Shown: positions 7,665-17,568, counted from the first letter of the stretch. The stretch: 64,000 nt of DNA from Sulfurovum zhangzhouensis (GCF_030347965.1 NZ_JAQIBD010000003.1:213735-277734); one strand, 5' to 3'. A program made the numbers and translations. Notes: generated from the letters alone by a model not told the origin.

Positions 7665-8315
7665 ATGTTATTTGGTTCTATCAGTTACCTTAATCTCTTA
7701 CCATTTCAACTCTTTTTGAAAAAGTATCTGCGCTCTAATACCGCAAAAATGGTCTTCCGGTATAAACGTGCTGTACCCAGTCAGATCAATGCTTCACTAA
7801 AAAGAGGTGAGGTCAACGCAGCTTTTATTTCATCCATTGAATCCAGAAAACGTCAATGTACCGATCTTGGGATCATAGCAAATAAAAAGGTTTACAGTGT
7901 CTTTGTCATCCCCGGTGACGAAGAGACTGATCCGGCTTCAGCTACCTCTAACCAGCTTGCAAAAGTTCTGGGACTCAAGGGCAAAGTACTTATCGGCGAT
8001 CAGGCACTCAAATATTATCTTTCAGGCGGGGAAGGTATCGATCTGGCTGAGGCATGGTATAAAAAGAAAAAGCTTCCGTTTGTCTTTGCCCGCCTATGCT
8101 ATAACCGTCACAAAAGAGACATAGAAAAGCTGGCGAAAAAATTTTCTCATACAAAAACACGGATACCACAATATATTCTAAAAAGAGAAGCAGAAAAAAG
8201 AGGGATAACCCCTAAAGAGCTACTATGGTACCTGGAGCATATCAATTATACTATGGACTACCGGTCAAAAAGAGCATTGAAGCTTTTTTTAACACATGCT
8301 CATAAAACACGTTAA
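7665..8315 (+). CDS. mqnA: Chorismate dehydratase MqnA (futalosine menaquinone pathway)
   Basis: A 216-residue periplasmic-binding-fold enzyme. The N-terminal F-G-S-I-S-Y-L-N-L-L-P-F is the MqnA signature, followed by P-S-Q-I-N-A-x-L-K-R-G-E-V-N-A-A-F-I-S and I-G-D-Q-A-L near residue 105. MqnA dehydrates chorismate to 3-enolpyruvylbenzoate, the first step of futalosine-dependent menaquinone synthesis used by Campylobacterota. GGGAG lies about 13 bases before the ATG and no other in-frame start is near. Another pathway gene, mqnD, lies at 40.3 kb. Confidence 0.85.
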   Translation: MLFGSISYLNLLPFQLFLKKYLRSNTAKMVFRYKRAVPSQINASLKRGEVNAAFISSIESRKRQCTDLGIIANKKVYSVFVIPGDEETDPASATSNQLAKVLGLKGKVLIGDQALKYYLSGGEGIDLAEAWYKKKKLPFVFARLCYNRHKRDIEKLAKKFSHTKTRIPQYILKREAEKRGITPKELLWYLEHINYTMDYRSKRALKLFLTHAHKTR

Positions 8316-8321
8316 ATCGGG

Positions 8322-10802
8322 CTATTGATTTATCTTCGCACATAATGTTTTAAGTGTCTCAAGATCCATAGGCTTGGCATAATAGTACCCTTGTACCTCA
8401 TCACATCCAAGATCCTTGAGGTACCTTAATTGCACTTCGGTTTCCACACCTTCTGCTGTGACATTCAGATCAAAGGTTTTTGCCAATGCTACAATCGCTT
8501 TGACAATGGCGATACTCTCCTTTGAGACAGGAATGCCGTCAACAAATGATTTATCGATCTTTAATCGTGTAACCGGAAGTTTTTGCAGATATGCCATTGA
8601 TGAGTATCCTGTACCAAAATCATCAATGGCAAGTTCAATTCCCATATGTCTTAATGTGTAAAGTGTCTGAAGTACCTGTTCCTTATAATCCGCCGAAAAG
8701 CTCTCTGTAATTTCAAGTTCAATCATTTTAGGAGGGATCTTCGTATTTTTTATGATCCTATCCATCATTTCGACAATATCACTGTTAAACAGTTGGATTG
8801 TTGAGATATTGATACTCACTTGTTTGATAGAATATCCTTCGTTGTACAAAGACATAAAGTCACTACAAGCTTTTTGTGTCACCCATGCACCAAATGGTAT
8901 GATCAAGTTGGTTTCTTCCAGCAGATCTATAAACTCATCGGGTCCAAGCAGACCAAAACTCTCACTTTCCCACCTTACCAGTGCCTCCATCCCTACAATT
9001 TTTCCGGTACTTATGGAGATCTTCGGTTGATAAAGGAGATGAAACTCTTTACCATTACGGATCGCGGATTTAAGCGCATTGATGCGCTCTGCTCTCTTTT
9101 CAACCTCTGTTGCCAACTGTTTTGAAAAGAAACTGTAACCGTTATGTCCCTGATCCTTGGAGTGGTACATTGCCATATCGGCATGTTTGATCAGGGTAAC
9201 GGTATCCTCCCCATCTTCAGGGTATACGGAGATCCCTATACTGACAGTTGTATTGAGAATATGTTCATCAAATACAAACGGCTCATTGAATACATTCAGA
9301 ATTTTTTGTGCGATTGTCTCAATTTCTTTAGATCCCTCTACATTTTCGATCATCAAAATAAACTCATCTCCCCCCAGGCGAGCCAAAGTATCTACAGAAC
9401 GTATCACATGGTTGAGCCGTGTAGCTACTGCCTGCAAAAGCTGATCGCCGACATTGTGTCCCAAGGTATCATTGATCTGCTTGAACTGATCAATATCTAA
9501 AAACATGATCGCAAGCTTTGTGCTCTGTGCTTGTGCCTTATGAAGGGCATATTCAAGTTTGGATATAAAAAGTCGCCTGTTTGGCAAGTTGGTCAAAGCA
9601 TCATACAATGAGAGGAACTCAAGGTCTTTTTGTGATGCTTTCAACTCTCGTTCACGCTTATTGATCGTCTGTGCCAGTTGATTGATACTATCAGAGATCA
9701 TCTCCAGTTCATCCCCTGTATGAACAGATTGAGAGGGTGTGTAGTCACTATGTTCTATCTTTTCTATCTGTCCCATCACCTGGTTAAGCGGCTGAGTCAA
9801 TCTCTTTGAGACAAACCGATGCAATGACCACAATACAAGCAGTGTCACTATCACCAAAATAAAGAGCAGCTGATATCTATTCTCATACAATGTTTTTAGC
9901 AGCAATGATGTATTGAGCTTGGCAGTAAAATAGACCATTCCGTTTTCTGTTTTGAGCTTTACTAGCGCAAAATAGCTATCATCAACATCAAATACTTCCA
10001 ACCTATCAAAACTTTTTGGATCATTGAGCAATATAGCACTGGAGGCATAGGGTGACTGCAGACTCATTTGCAGTTTTATGCCAAGAGCATTAGATAACTC
10101 GGAAAGGTAACTATTTGTAATGATATGGGACATTTCGATATGCGCCGTTATCTGTGAATTATCCTTTTCAAAAAGGCTTTGATGTGATTTGATGACCAGG
10201 TTCCCGTTTGAGTAATGATATGTTACAACACCCTCAAAGGTATTTTCAAGATTATAGTACGATCTATGATTAAAGGTTAGTAGCAGGTCTTCTTTATAGG
10301 ATATTTTTTGATAGGTTTGCTGACTCTCAAGTTTGCTGTAAAGTACGCGATTACCATTTTCATAAGAGAAAAAATTTAGCCTGTAATCACCTTTTTCTTT
10401 CTGAACAAAAGCGATAAGCTCTTCATTCTTATCATGAAGTGCAATATCATCATTCAAAGAGAGCTTTACCCTGTCAAGCAACTGCTTGACAATCATTTTT
10501 TTCTCTTCATCTAACAATGCCGCATTATATTCATACTTATTCTGATAATTATTGACCAGATCAATCGAACTGACAAGATACTTATCTGTTTTGATAAAAG
10601 AGATCCCTTCTTTTAACATCTCTTCAGACTGTTTGGTTTCATTGTACAGTCTTGTAAAACCATTGATCATACGTTTTTTGGTATTTTCCATATAGTTTTT
10701 TTTCAGTACCGTATCAAAATAGATACCCAAAACACTAACCAATATAATAATTGCTGTCAGTACTAAAAGTGAGAGGCTATGACTGAGTTTAAGATTTTTC
10801 AT
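8322..10802 (-). CDS. Membrane-bound GGDEF/EAL cyclic-di-GMP signalling protein
   Basis: An 826-residue protein. A transmembrane helix at about 9-29 and a second at about 311-332 bracket a periplasmic sensor of about 280 residues. A HAMP-like linker (333-390) is followed by a diguanylate cyclase domain with intact GGDEF (477-481) and an inhibitory-site R-S-V-D five residues before it. The phosphodiesterase domain has intact E-A-L (606-608) and D-D-F-G-T-G-Y-S-S. Both catalytic signatures are complete, so it could make or degrade c-di-GMP. Its ATG starts 2 bases after the stop of the periplasmic binding protein, which is probably its sensory partner. Confidence 0.9.
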   Translation of the reverse strand: MKNLKLSHSLSLLVLTAIIILVSVLGIYFDTVLKKNYMENTKKRMINGFTRLYNETKQSEEMLKEGISFIKTDKYLVSSIDLVNNYQNKYEYNAALLDEEKKMIVKQLLDRVKLSLNDDIALHDKNEELIAFVQKEKGDYRLNFFSYENGNRVLYSKLESQQTYQKISYKEDLLLTFNHRSYYNLENTFEGVVTYHYSNGNLVIKSHQSLFEKDNSQITAHIEMSHIITNSYLSELSNALGIKLQMSLQSPYASSAILLNDPKSFDRLEVFDVDDSYFALVKLKTENGMVYFTAKLNTSLLLKTLYENRYQLLFILVIVTLLVLWSLHRFVSKRLTQPLNQVMGQIEKIEHSDYTPSQSVHTGDELEMISDSINQLAQTINKRERELKASQKDLEFLSLYDALTNLPNRRLFISKLEYALHKAQAQSTKLAIMFLDIDQFKQINDTLGHNVGDQLLQAVATRLNHVIRSVDTLARLGGDEFILMIENVEGSKEIETIAQKILNVFNEPFVFDEHILNTTVSIGISVYPEDGEDTVTLIKHADMAMYHSKDQGHNGYSFFSKQLATEVEKRAERINALKSAIRNGKEFHLLYQPKISISTGKIVGMEALVRWESESFGLLGPDEFIDLLEETNLIIPFGAWVTQKACSDFMSLYNEGYSIKQVSINISTIQLFNSDIVEMMDRIIKNTKIPPKMIELEITESFSADYKEQVLQTLYTLRHMGIELAIDDFGTGYSSMAYLQKLPVTRLKIDKSFVDGIPVSKESIAIVKAIVALAKTFDLNVTAEGVETEVQLRYLKDLGCDEVQGYYYAKPMDLETLKTLCAKINQ

Positions 10803-10804
10803 GT

Positions 10805-11716
10805 TTAAAATATAGGGGACACCTCTTTAACATTCTCTTGGGTCACCAATTTCACCGGTATCTGAATATGCTTGGGAACACTTTCCCCGTTCAGCAATGA
10901 AATTGCGACCTCCGCAGCAACCTTTCCCCCCAAAGGGAACAGTATAGAGGCACTCTGTGTCCCCTTCATAATCGACTCTTTTGCTTCAGTAGTATAATCA
11001 CATCCTACCATAATCATAGAGGAGGGGTCAATACCGTGACGTTTTAAGACAGTACGTACACCGCTTAACATACTGTCGCTTTCAGCAAAAACAGCATCGA
11101 GTTGAACGCCTTCTTCAATGAGCTTTTCCATCTCTATGATCGCATCTCTTCTAAGGTAGTTGCCGGTACGTTTGATCACTTTGATTTTTTTGTGCTTACC
11201 GATCTCGCCCAGGAATCCTTGACTTCTATCCTGTGTTACATCAGCATTTTGCAAGCCTTCAAAGAGTAATACTTTTCCTTCATTATTCAACTGTTTGGCA
11301 ATGAACTCAGCCGCCAATATACCGATTTTTCTATTGTCAGAGTTTATAAAGGTGGTATAGGCATTTGTATCGACGCCACGGTCAAGAATCACTACCTTGA
11401 TACCAGACGCATGTGCTTTTTCAACTATGGGGACGATGGCTGAAGCATCACTGGTGCCTATGATGAGTACATCCACTTTTTGTTCGATAAAGTGTTCTAC
11501 CTGATTGATCATTAGTGAGATTCTACCCTCCCCGTCTGAGTAGATAAATTTTATATCAGGTTGATTGGCAAGGGTATCCATTACCTCATGTACCTGGGCT
11601 TTTCTAAAATCATTTGCCATCGTATCTTGTGCAAATGCCACGACATATTTGTCCGAGCCATGCACAAGGCCTGTGACCATAAACAGTAGTGATACAGCAT
11701 AGCGTAAAAGCTTCAT
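10805..11716 (-). CDS. Periplasmic sugar-binding (RbsB/LuxP-like) protein, candidate sensor partner
   Basis: A 303-residue type I periplasmic binding protein. The ATG at 11716 is chosen because GGGAGGGGGAG lies immediately upstream; an in-frame TTG seven codons earlier would place that site inside the gene. A signal peptide (about 1-19) is followed by the Peripla_BP_4 fold with I-I-G-T-S-D-A-S-A-I-V-P-I, V-V-I-L-D-R-G-V-D and C-D-Y-T. No ABC permease or ATPase is nearby. Tight coupling to the GGDEF/EAL gene suggests it reports a periplasmic ligand, as LuxP does to LuxQ (inference). Confidence 0.8.
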   Translation of the reverse strand: MKLLRYAVSLLFMVTGLVHGSDKYVVAFAQDTMANDFRKAQVHEVMDTLANQPDIKFIYSDGEGRISLMINQVEHFIEQKVDVLIIGTSDASAIVPIVEKAHASGIKVVILDRGVDTNAYTTFINSDNRKIGILAAEFIAKQLNNEGKVLLFEGLQNADVTQDRSQGFLGEIGKHKKIKVIKRTGNYLRRDAIIEMEKLIEEGVQLDAVFAESDSMLSGVRTVLKRHGIDPSSMIMVGCDYTTEAKESIMKGTQSASILFPLGGKVAAEVAISLLNGESVPKHIQIPVKLVTQENVKEVSPIF

Positions 11717-11746
11717 CTCTCCCCCTCCCTTTTTCAAGAAACAGAC

Positions 11747-13135
11747 TTACTCGATCTCAGCAATTGCCTTGTTGATTCTTTGTACGGTTTCTTCTACACC
11801 AATAATGGACATGATCTCATCAAGTCCTGAACCGGTCATGCTTCCGAGCAAACTTATACGCAACGGTTGACCGATCTTACCAAACCCGATCTCTTTGGTC
11901 TCAACGATCTTCTCAAGTACTTCATGGTAGTCACAAGGAAGATGCAGTGCTTTCTCCCAACTTTGCAACATCTCTGCAAATTCTGCAAGAATCTCTTTTG
12001 CATCACCTTTGAAAGCTTTCTTCACCGCTTTTTCATCATATGCTTCAGGTCTATGAAGGATCAGCTTAATCTGTTCGGCAAGCTCTACAAGTGTCTTTCC
12101 TCTCTCTTTGGTCGCATCAAGAAGCAGTTCGTTCTTATCATGCTCCCTGATATCCACACCAAATGGATGAAGCAGATCAGCAAGTCTGCTATTAGGTGTA
12201 TTTTTGATATAGTGTGCGTTTAGCCAAAGCAGCTTATCAAGATTGTAGTTTGATGATGATTTGCTTAGATTCTTTGGTTCAAATAATTCTACCATCTCTT
12301 CAAGACTAAAGATCTCCTGATCCCCATAGCTCCACCCAAGACGTACCAGGAAATTAAGCAGTGCTTCTGGCAAGAAACCAAGTTTCTCATACTCCATTAC
12401 ATCTGTAGCACCGTCACGTTTTGAAAGTTTTTTCCCCTGCTCATTGTTTATCATCGCCACATGGTAGAACTTTGGCAACTTGAACCCGAGTGCATTATAA
12501 ACTACGATCTGCTTAGGCGTATTATAAAGATGGTCATCTCCGCGTATCACATCACTAAGTCCCATCAATGCATCATCGATCGCCACAACAAAGTTATACG
12601 TCGGTGTCCCATCGCTACGTGCGATAATAAAATCGTCTACCTCATCTGCAGATACACAGAAATCACCTTTTACACCATCAACAAACGAGATCGTTCCTTC
12701 AGTCGGTGCTTTGATACGAATTACCGGATTGACCCCTTCAGGCGGTGTACCGGTAAAATCACGATACTTTCCATCATATCTAGGACGTTCACCTGCTGCC
12801 ATTTGCGATTCCCTGAGAGCATCGAGCTCTTCCTTGCTCATATAGCACTTATAGGCTTTCCCTTCATCAAGAAGCTGCTGAATATACTTCTTATAAATAT
12901 CAAAACGCTTGGATTGGTAGAGCACTTCACCATCATAGCTCATTCCTACCCAGTCAAATGCCTTAATGATCGCATCAAGCGCATCCTCTGAGTTACGTGC
13001 AAGATCCGTATCTTCGATACGAAGTAAAAACTTTCCGCCTGTTTTTCTCGCCCATAGCCAGGAAAATAGTGCTGTTCTTAGTCCACCAATGTGTAAATAC
13101 CCTGTAGGAGAGGGTGCAAAACGTGTGACTGCCAT
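11747..13135 (-). CDS. gltX: Glutamyl-tRNA synthetase
   Basis: A 462-residue class I synthetase. The HIGH motif is L-H-I-G-G (14-18) after P-S-P-T-G-Y, and the KMSKS equivalent is K-L-S-K-R near residue 240. Typical GluRS blocks R-I-E-D-T-D and R-G-D-D-H-L-Y-N-T are present, followed by the helical anticodon-binding domain. Many Campylobacterota carry two GltX copies of different tRNA specificity; which type this is cannot be told from the sequence alone. Confidence 0.93.
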   Translation of the reverse strand: MAVTRFAPSPTGYLHIGGLRTALFSWLWARKTGGKFLLRIEDTDLARNSEDALDAIIKAFDWVGMSYDGEVLYQSKRFDIYKKYIQQLLDEGKAYKCYMSKEELDALRESQMAAGERPRYDGKYRDFTGTPPEGVNPVIRIKAPTEGTISFVDGVKGDFCVSADEVDDFIIARSDGTPTYNFVVAIDDALMGLSDVIRGDDHLYNTPKQIVVYNALGFKLPKFYHVAMINNEQGKKLSKRDGATDVMEYEKLGFLPEALLNFLVRLGWSYGDQEIFSLEEMVELFEPKNLSKSSSNYNLDKLLWLNAHYIKNTPNSRLADLLHPFGVDIREHDKNELLLDATKERGKTLVELAEQIKLILHRPEAYDEKAVKKAFKGDAKEILAEFAEMLQSWEKALHLPCDYHEVLEKIVETKEIGFGKIGQPLRISLLGSMTGSGLDEIMSIIGVEETVQRINKAIAEIE

Positions 13136-13198
13136 AGTAATACCTTGAAGTTAAATTGTGAAATTGTAACAAAGTTGTGGTTAAAAGGAGAGTGTAAC

Positions 13199-13229
13199 AC
13201 CAGCAAAGAGAAATCTCCTCTAAGCTGGT
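13199..13229 (-). terminator. Hairpin downstream of the ComEA-like gene
   Basis: ACCAGC (13199-13204) pairs with GCTGGT (13224-13229), with an inner AGAG/CTCT pairing. It lies 33 bases beyond the ComEA-like stop on the minus strand. There is no U-tract, so it may be an mRNA 3' structure rather than an intrinsic terminator. Confidence 0.35.
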
Positions 13230-13261
13230 TCGTCATTGGATGAGTTTCTTAGTCTGACTAC

Positions 13262-13522
13262 TTAAGCCTTCTGTTTTGATTTCACATCGTTTTTGACATT
13301 CTCTACGATCGCATTTCCGATACCCTTGACACGGGCAAGGTCATCCACAGATTTGAATGCAGCGTTATTTCTCTCTTTTATGATCGCTTCGGCTTTCGCT
13401 GCACCGATACCCTTTATCGCCATCAATTCCTCTTTTGAATCTTTATTCAGCTCACTAACACTCATCGCCATCAACGAAGTGCCTGCAAATAGCAAAGCAC
13501 CCAGAATCATTTTCTTGAACAT
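13262..13522 (-). CDS. ComEA-like helix-hairpin-helix DNA-binding protein
   Basis: An 86-residue protein. A signal peptide (residues 1-19, ending M-A-M-S) is followed by tandem helix-hairpin-helix motifs: A-I-K-G-I-G-A-A-K-A-E-A-I and R-V-K-G-I-G-N-A-I-V. Exported proteins of this size bind double-stranded DNA in the periplasm during natural transformation, like the C-terminal half of ComEA. There is no partner competence gene in the window. Confidence 0.82.
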   Translation of the reverse strand: MFKKMILGALLFAGTSLMAMSVSELNKDSKEELMAIKGIGAAKAEAIIKERNNAAFKSVDDLARVKGIGNAIVENVKNDVKSKQKA

Positions 13523-13623
13523 ATTGTCCCCTTTTTATTAATATAACCCCTCTTCCAAGAGGCAGATGATTGTAGCGTGCATTATCTTTACGTTAAAAAT
13601 ATAGTGCAATTAAGCTATTATGT

Positions 13624-13629
13624 TAAAAT
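13624..13629 (+). promoter_or_regulatory. Extended -10 promoter of the WecA-like gene
   Basis: TAAAAT preceded by TATGT, 28 bases before the ATG at 13658. The same T-A-T-G-T-T-A-A-A-A-T string precedes moaC and the MOSC gene in this window. Confidence 0.5.
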
Positions 13630-13657
13630 CTCTTTTAAATTCAATCAAAGGCGAATC

Positions 13658-14662
13658 ATGACCTATGCATGGGAGCTTGCACTCAGTGCATTTTTAATCT
13701 CTTTGACACTACAGACCATTACTATCAAATATAGTAAGAAGTTCAATCTGTTCATTGATTCCCACCTGGATGAAAAACCTCAAAAATTCCACGATGATTC
13801 AACACCGCGTGCCGGAGGGATAGGTATTCTTTTGGGTATGATTGCTGTCCTTTTCACACCCATCGGATGGAAACTTCTTATTTCAATGATTTTAGCGTTC
13901 TTAAGTGGTATTTTTGAAGATTTTCACCGGTCTATGCAACCAAAGGTTCGCCTAATCTTACAAATGATCGCTGCAGGTGCGGCGATACTTCTTACACATT
14001 CGGTTATTACTTATCTGGGCCTTGGAATCTATTTGCCTTATCTCATTGCCATCATTTTTAGCATCTTTAGTATTGTCGGTTTGATGAATGCCATGAATAT
14101 TATCGACGGGTTCAACGGTCTGGCATCCGGTGCGACACTCCTTATACTCTTTTCTCTTGGGCACACAGCACTGCTTGTAGGGGACAAGGGGATGATTGAT
14201 ATGATCTTAATCGTTTGGAGTGCCGTTTTTGCTTTTTTTATCGTCAATTTTCCAAAAGGAAAAATATTTTTGGGAGATGGAGGAGCATATCTTATAGGAT
14301 TTGTTGTGGCACTGATAGGTATCTTTTTGGCAAGTACCTACCCGGCAATCAGTCCATGGTATATTTTGGCGATTTTGGGCTACCCTGTTTGGGAGGTGCT
14401 TTTTTCTATCTACCGCAAACTGAGAGCAGGACGTTCACCCTTGCAGCCGGATGCTTATCATCTACATATGCTTGTCTATAGGCATATTACCAAAAATAAT
14501 CCCCTCACTTCCCTTGTATTGCTTGGAGGCTATGCCCCTTTTATACTCCTCTCCTCACTTTTCCCGCATAATTCAAAAGCCAATATCTTGATCTTGCTGA
14601 TCTTTATTGTCTGTTATGTGTTCTTCTACCGTTTCCTCTCAAAAAAAGAGAATGCGAGGTAG
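13658..14662 (+). CDS. Undecaprenyl-phosphate phosphoglycosyl transferase (WecA/MraY family)
   Basis: A 334-residue polytopic protein with about ten helices. The ATG at 13658 follows AAAGGCG, while the longer in-frame extension contains the promoter-like sequence. Family motifs are H-D-D-S-T-P-R-A-G-G (about 38-47), N-x-x-N-I-I-D-G-F-N-G-L near 150 and F-L-G-D-G-G-A-Y near 205. It transfers a sugar-1-phosphate from a UDP-sugar to undecaprenyl phosphate and starts a lipid-linked glycan. It converges on pglB, so it plausibly primes the glycan of this locus. WecA-type is favoured over MraY because no peptidoglycan genes adjoin. Confidence 0.85.
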   Translation: MTYAWELALSAFLISLTLQTITIKYSKKFNLFIDSHLDEKPQKFHDDSTPRAGGIGILLGMIAVLFTPIGWKLLISMILAFLSGIFEDFHRSMQPKVRLILQMIAAGAAILLTHSVITYLGLGIYLPYLIAIIFSIFSIVGLMNAMNIIDGFNGLASGATLLILFSLGHTALLVGDKGMIDMILIVWSAVFAFFIVNFPKGKIFLGDGGAYLIGFVVALIGIFLASTYPAISPWYILAILGYPVWEVLFSIYRKLRAGRSPLQPDAYHLHMLVYRHITKNNPLTSLVLLGGYAPFILLSSLFPHNSKANILILLIFIVCYVFFYRFLSKKENAR

Positions 14663-14673
14663 TTGCTTTTCCT

Positions 14674-16794
14674 CTATTTTTTGAGACGGTAGATCTTGCT
14701 ATACGGGGTAGATACCACTAGTTCAAAAAGATCTGGATTATATTTCCCCAGGATAAACATTTGTACATAGGTCGAAAGGAATGTCTCTGTATCCATTAGC
14801 ACAAACTGCCCATAGCTTTGCATATAGATGACAACATATTTCCCCTCTGGATGAAACTGTTGTGCTTTGACATTTACTTCACCATTTTTTAAATTGTCAG
14901 TAAGGATAAAGAACCTGACATCACCTTTTTGTTTGCCAAGATACAGCTCTCCTTTTTTCGCATCCATGACAATACCATTGGAAAATTTTAACATCCCGTC
15001 TTTCTGACTATCTAAAGATAGCGGATAGAACATCAGCTCACGTAATGGCTTTCCGGTAGTCAAATCAAGGTTTCCAAACTGAACTACCGTTGGAAATATA
15101 CGCAGCATACGGTACGGCAGATAAAGATAGATATCTCTTGTCTTTGGAGGCAATTTGTAGCTTGACAGTTCCAGCTCAGAAAGCATCAGGTTTGGATCTG
15201 TTTGATCCTTCTGCTCATTTTTAAACAAAGTGTCCGCCACTATCTTATATCCGGAATTTACATAAGTTTCCACTGCCAAACGACTGAGATTTGCTGCAAG
15301 TTCAGGAGAAGTGGTCTGAAGGATCTTTGAAATGATAAAATTGTCATTCTGGTGCTTACCTCCATCAATTAACGTAGAGGTTTCAGAGTAGTACCAGATA
15401 GGGTATCCGTAGTCCCACCAAGTGAGCGTGTAGTCTTCCGGTTTTGCTATTGTTTTCAGTGTCTTCAGATCCTGTACCTCATCTTTAGTCATTACCGTCG
15501 GGACTTTATATCCTATAATGTGTTTAATATTTGGATAAAGCAGTGCCGCAGTAGCCGCTAAGACCAATGCATACTGCGCTTTTTTATCTTTAAAATAACT
15601 TCCCAGCATATAGAAGAAGTAGATTGCTCCCATCGCAGCTACAGGTACCGCATACACAGTAAAACGAAGACCACCCCAAAGTGCGAATATCCCGATACCC
15701 ATCAAAGGAAGTGCCAAGAAAAACGCACGGTGTCTTACTGCTAACAGTATATAACCCAGCATTGCTGCGATCAATCCAGGTACCGAACCACTGATACGGT
15801 CTGCAAAAATATCAAACGGTATCTTCCCTGCCTCTCTTACTGTCTGATGCACACCATAAAAATGGAGTCCCTCAGCTTTGGTTCCCGTAGCCATATAACT
15901 CATCATTTTTCCCAAGATAATACCAAAAACATTTCCAAAAAATAATAAAGCGATAAATGCTGCTACTGATGCACCTATAAGATATTTTTGAGATACCGAT
16001 ATTTTGGAAAGAACACCATAGACAACCACAACCAGTACAATATGAGCTATATACTCATAAGGTTTAGGCAGACCAAAAGGGATCATCGCAAGAAATACCA
16101 GCAATAATGAGATATACGTCAACTTCTCTTCACGGTGATACCATATAAGATAGAGTGCATAGATGATCCCCATTGCATAGATGATTGATGCCCCCTGATC
16201 ATACAAAAACGGGTAGATAGAGATAGCAATCGCAGCATATAGAGCACTACGCAAGTTAAAGTCAATCGTACTTTTCATCAAAAAGTACAAAATAAACATC
16301 GGAGCCATAGCCGAGAACATATCCGTATCGTAATAACCGATCATCGTACGGTTATAGTAACTCAATGCAATCGAACCAAGTAAAGCAGCAAAAAATCCCC
16401 AAAGTGCCTCACCATACAATCTAGCAATCAGAATAATAGGAATCACCACTAAACCGGATATCACAGCCGGTAGATAAAGCGTGATCGTCTCCAAACTAAA
16501 AGGGGTTAATTTTACCAACCAGGTCGTTAAGAAAACCATGCCGTAACTATAGATATCTGGAATTCTAGGGTTATGCTGATGCATATCAAAAAGTGCCTGC
16601 TGCGCACCTGCTGCAAAGAAGTATCCGTCATTGGTATTGATCATGATCTGATCATTCCAATAGAAGCTTGGATTATCCTGGAACTGCCATACCCATATCA
16701 TACGGATCAAAAAACTGAAGGCATAGGCCACAAGCATTAACAAAATTAGATACTTTGTATCGACTCTTTTATCATGGATTGGTTGGAACTGCAT
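14674..16794 (-). CDS. pglB: Oligosaccharyltransferase PglB (STT3 family)
   Basis: A 706-residue membrane enzyme with about 13 helices and a C-terminal periplasmic domain. The first loop carries the catalytic acidic residue D56 (T-N-D-G-Y), the Y-Y-D-T-D-M motif supplies D156 and D158, and the sequon-recognition motif W-W-D-Y-G is at 459-463. PglB transfers a lipid-linked oligosaccharide en bloc to asparagine in D/E-x-N-x-S/T sequons of exported proteins. It is the last gene of a leftward glycan operon. Confidence 0.95.
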   Translation of the reverse strand: MQFQPIHDKRVDTKYLILLMLVAYAFSFLIRMIWVWQFQDNPSFYWNDQIMINTNDGYFFAAGAQQALFDMHQHNPRIPDIYSYGMVFLTTWLVKLTPFSLETITLYLPAVISGLVVIPIILIARLYGEALWGFFAALLGSIALSYYNRTMIGYYDTDMFSAMAPMFILYFLMKSTIDFNLRSALYAAIAISIYPFLYDQGASIIYAMGIIYALYLIWYHREEKLTYISLLLVFLAMIPFGLPKPYEYIAHIVLVVVVYGVLSKISVSQKYLIGASVAAFIALLFFGNVFGIILGKMMSYMATGTKAEGLHFYGVHQTVREAGKIPFDIFADRISGSVPGLIAAMLGYILLAVRHRAFFLALPLMGIGIFALWGGLRFTVYAVPVAAMGAIYFFYMLGSYFKDKKAQYALVLAATAALLYPNIKHIIGYKVPTVMTKDEVQDLKTLKTIAKPEDYTLTWWDYGYPIWYYSETSTLIDGGKHQNDNFIISKILQTTSPELAANLSRLAVETYVNSGYKIVADTLFKNEQKDQTDPNLMLSELELSSYKLPPKTRDIYLYLPYRMLRIFPTVVQFGNLDLTTGKPLRELMFYPLSLDSQKDGMLKFSNGIVMDAKKGELYLGKQKGDVRFFILTDNLKNGEVNVKAQQFHPEGKYVVIYMQSYGQFVLMDTETFLSTYVQMFILGKYNPDLFELVVSTPYSKIYRLKK

Positions 16795-16815
16795 ACATAC
16801 CTCACTCTCTATATT

Positions 16816-17568
16816 TTATGACTTGTACTTCAAAAGACTTCTGTAAGTATACCAAGCAAAGTAGTAAACCGCTTTATGCCAGGGCAGTTTTTCTACTTCA
16901 CGGTAAAGTTTCCAGTTATATTGGCTGGAGATGATCTTATTGCTTGAAATGGAATCATCGTGTATCCTGTAATACGCCAAAGGCTCATTCATCCCGTAAG
17001 CATAAGGGACCTCTTTTAAAATCTTCAGCCATAGACCGAAATCCTGTCTCTTACGGATAAGCGGCATATACACTTTTCCCAATATTTTCGTATCATAAAC
17101 CGCTGTTAAGCATCCGATGATATTTTGCTTTAAAAGTTCATGATAATCAACCTTCAAAGGCACAGTGATCTCATCTATGATCTGCTCTATAGATGTTTCA
17201 AAACGGTAATACCCGGTATAACTCAATGCTATATTTTCTTTTTGCATAAAGGCTATCTGTTTTTCAAGTTTCTGAGGTGCCCACAGGTCATCTGCATCCA
17301 AGAAAGCGATGTATCTGCCTTGTGCTTCCTTGATTGCCCTATTTCTTGCAACGGCAGGGCCACTGTTCTCTTCAAGCACAATATATTTGATACGCTCTTC
17401 TTTTTGCGCATATCTTTCAATGAGTGCGTCAGAATTATCCGTGCTTCTATCATCGACAATGATCATCTCCCACTCTGTATAGGTCTGGTTCAAAACAGAC
17501 TCTATGGTTTGGGCAATGTACTTTTCACTGTTATAGGAAGGGGTAATAATAGAAACTAATTCACGCAT
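16816..17568 (-). CDS. Family 2 glycosyltransferase
   Basis: A 250-residue GT-A enzyme from the ATG at 17568 (AGGAAA 7 bases upstream; an in-frame GTG is one codon earlier). The N-terminus V-S-I-I-T-P-S-Y-N-S-E-K-Y-I is typical of GT2. The metal-binding region is F-L-D-A-D-D-L-W-A-P (about 92-101), and a K-R-Q-D-F-G-L-W segment precedes the acceptor half. It has no membrane helix and is likely cytoplasmic or peripheral. It overlaps the previous gene by 8 bases. Confidence 0.88.
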   Translation of the reverse strand: MRELVSIITPSYNSEKYIAQTIESVLNQTYTEWEMIIVDDRSTDNSDALIERYAQKEERIKYIVLEENSGPAVARNRAIKEAQGRYIAFLDADDLWAPQKLEKQIAFMQKENIALSYTGYYRFETSIEQIIDEITVPLKVDYHELLKQNIIGCLTAVYDTKILGKVYMPLIRKRQDFGLWLKILKEVPYAYGMNEPLAYYRIHDDSISSNKIISSQYNWKLYREVEKLPWHKAVYYFAWYTYRSLLKYKS

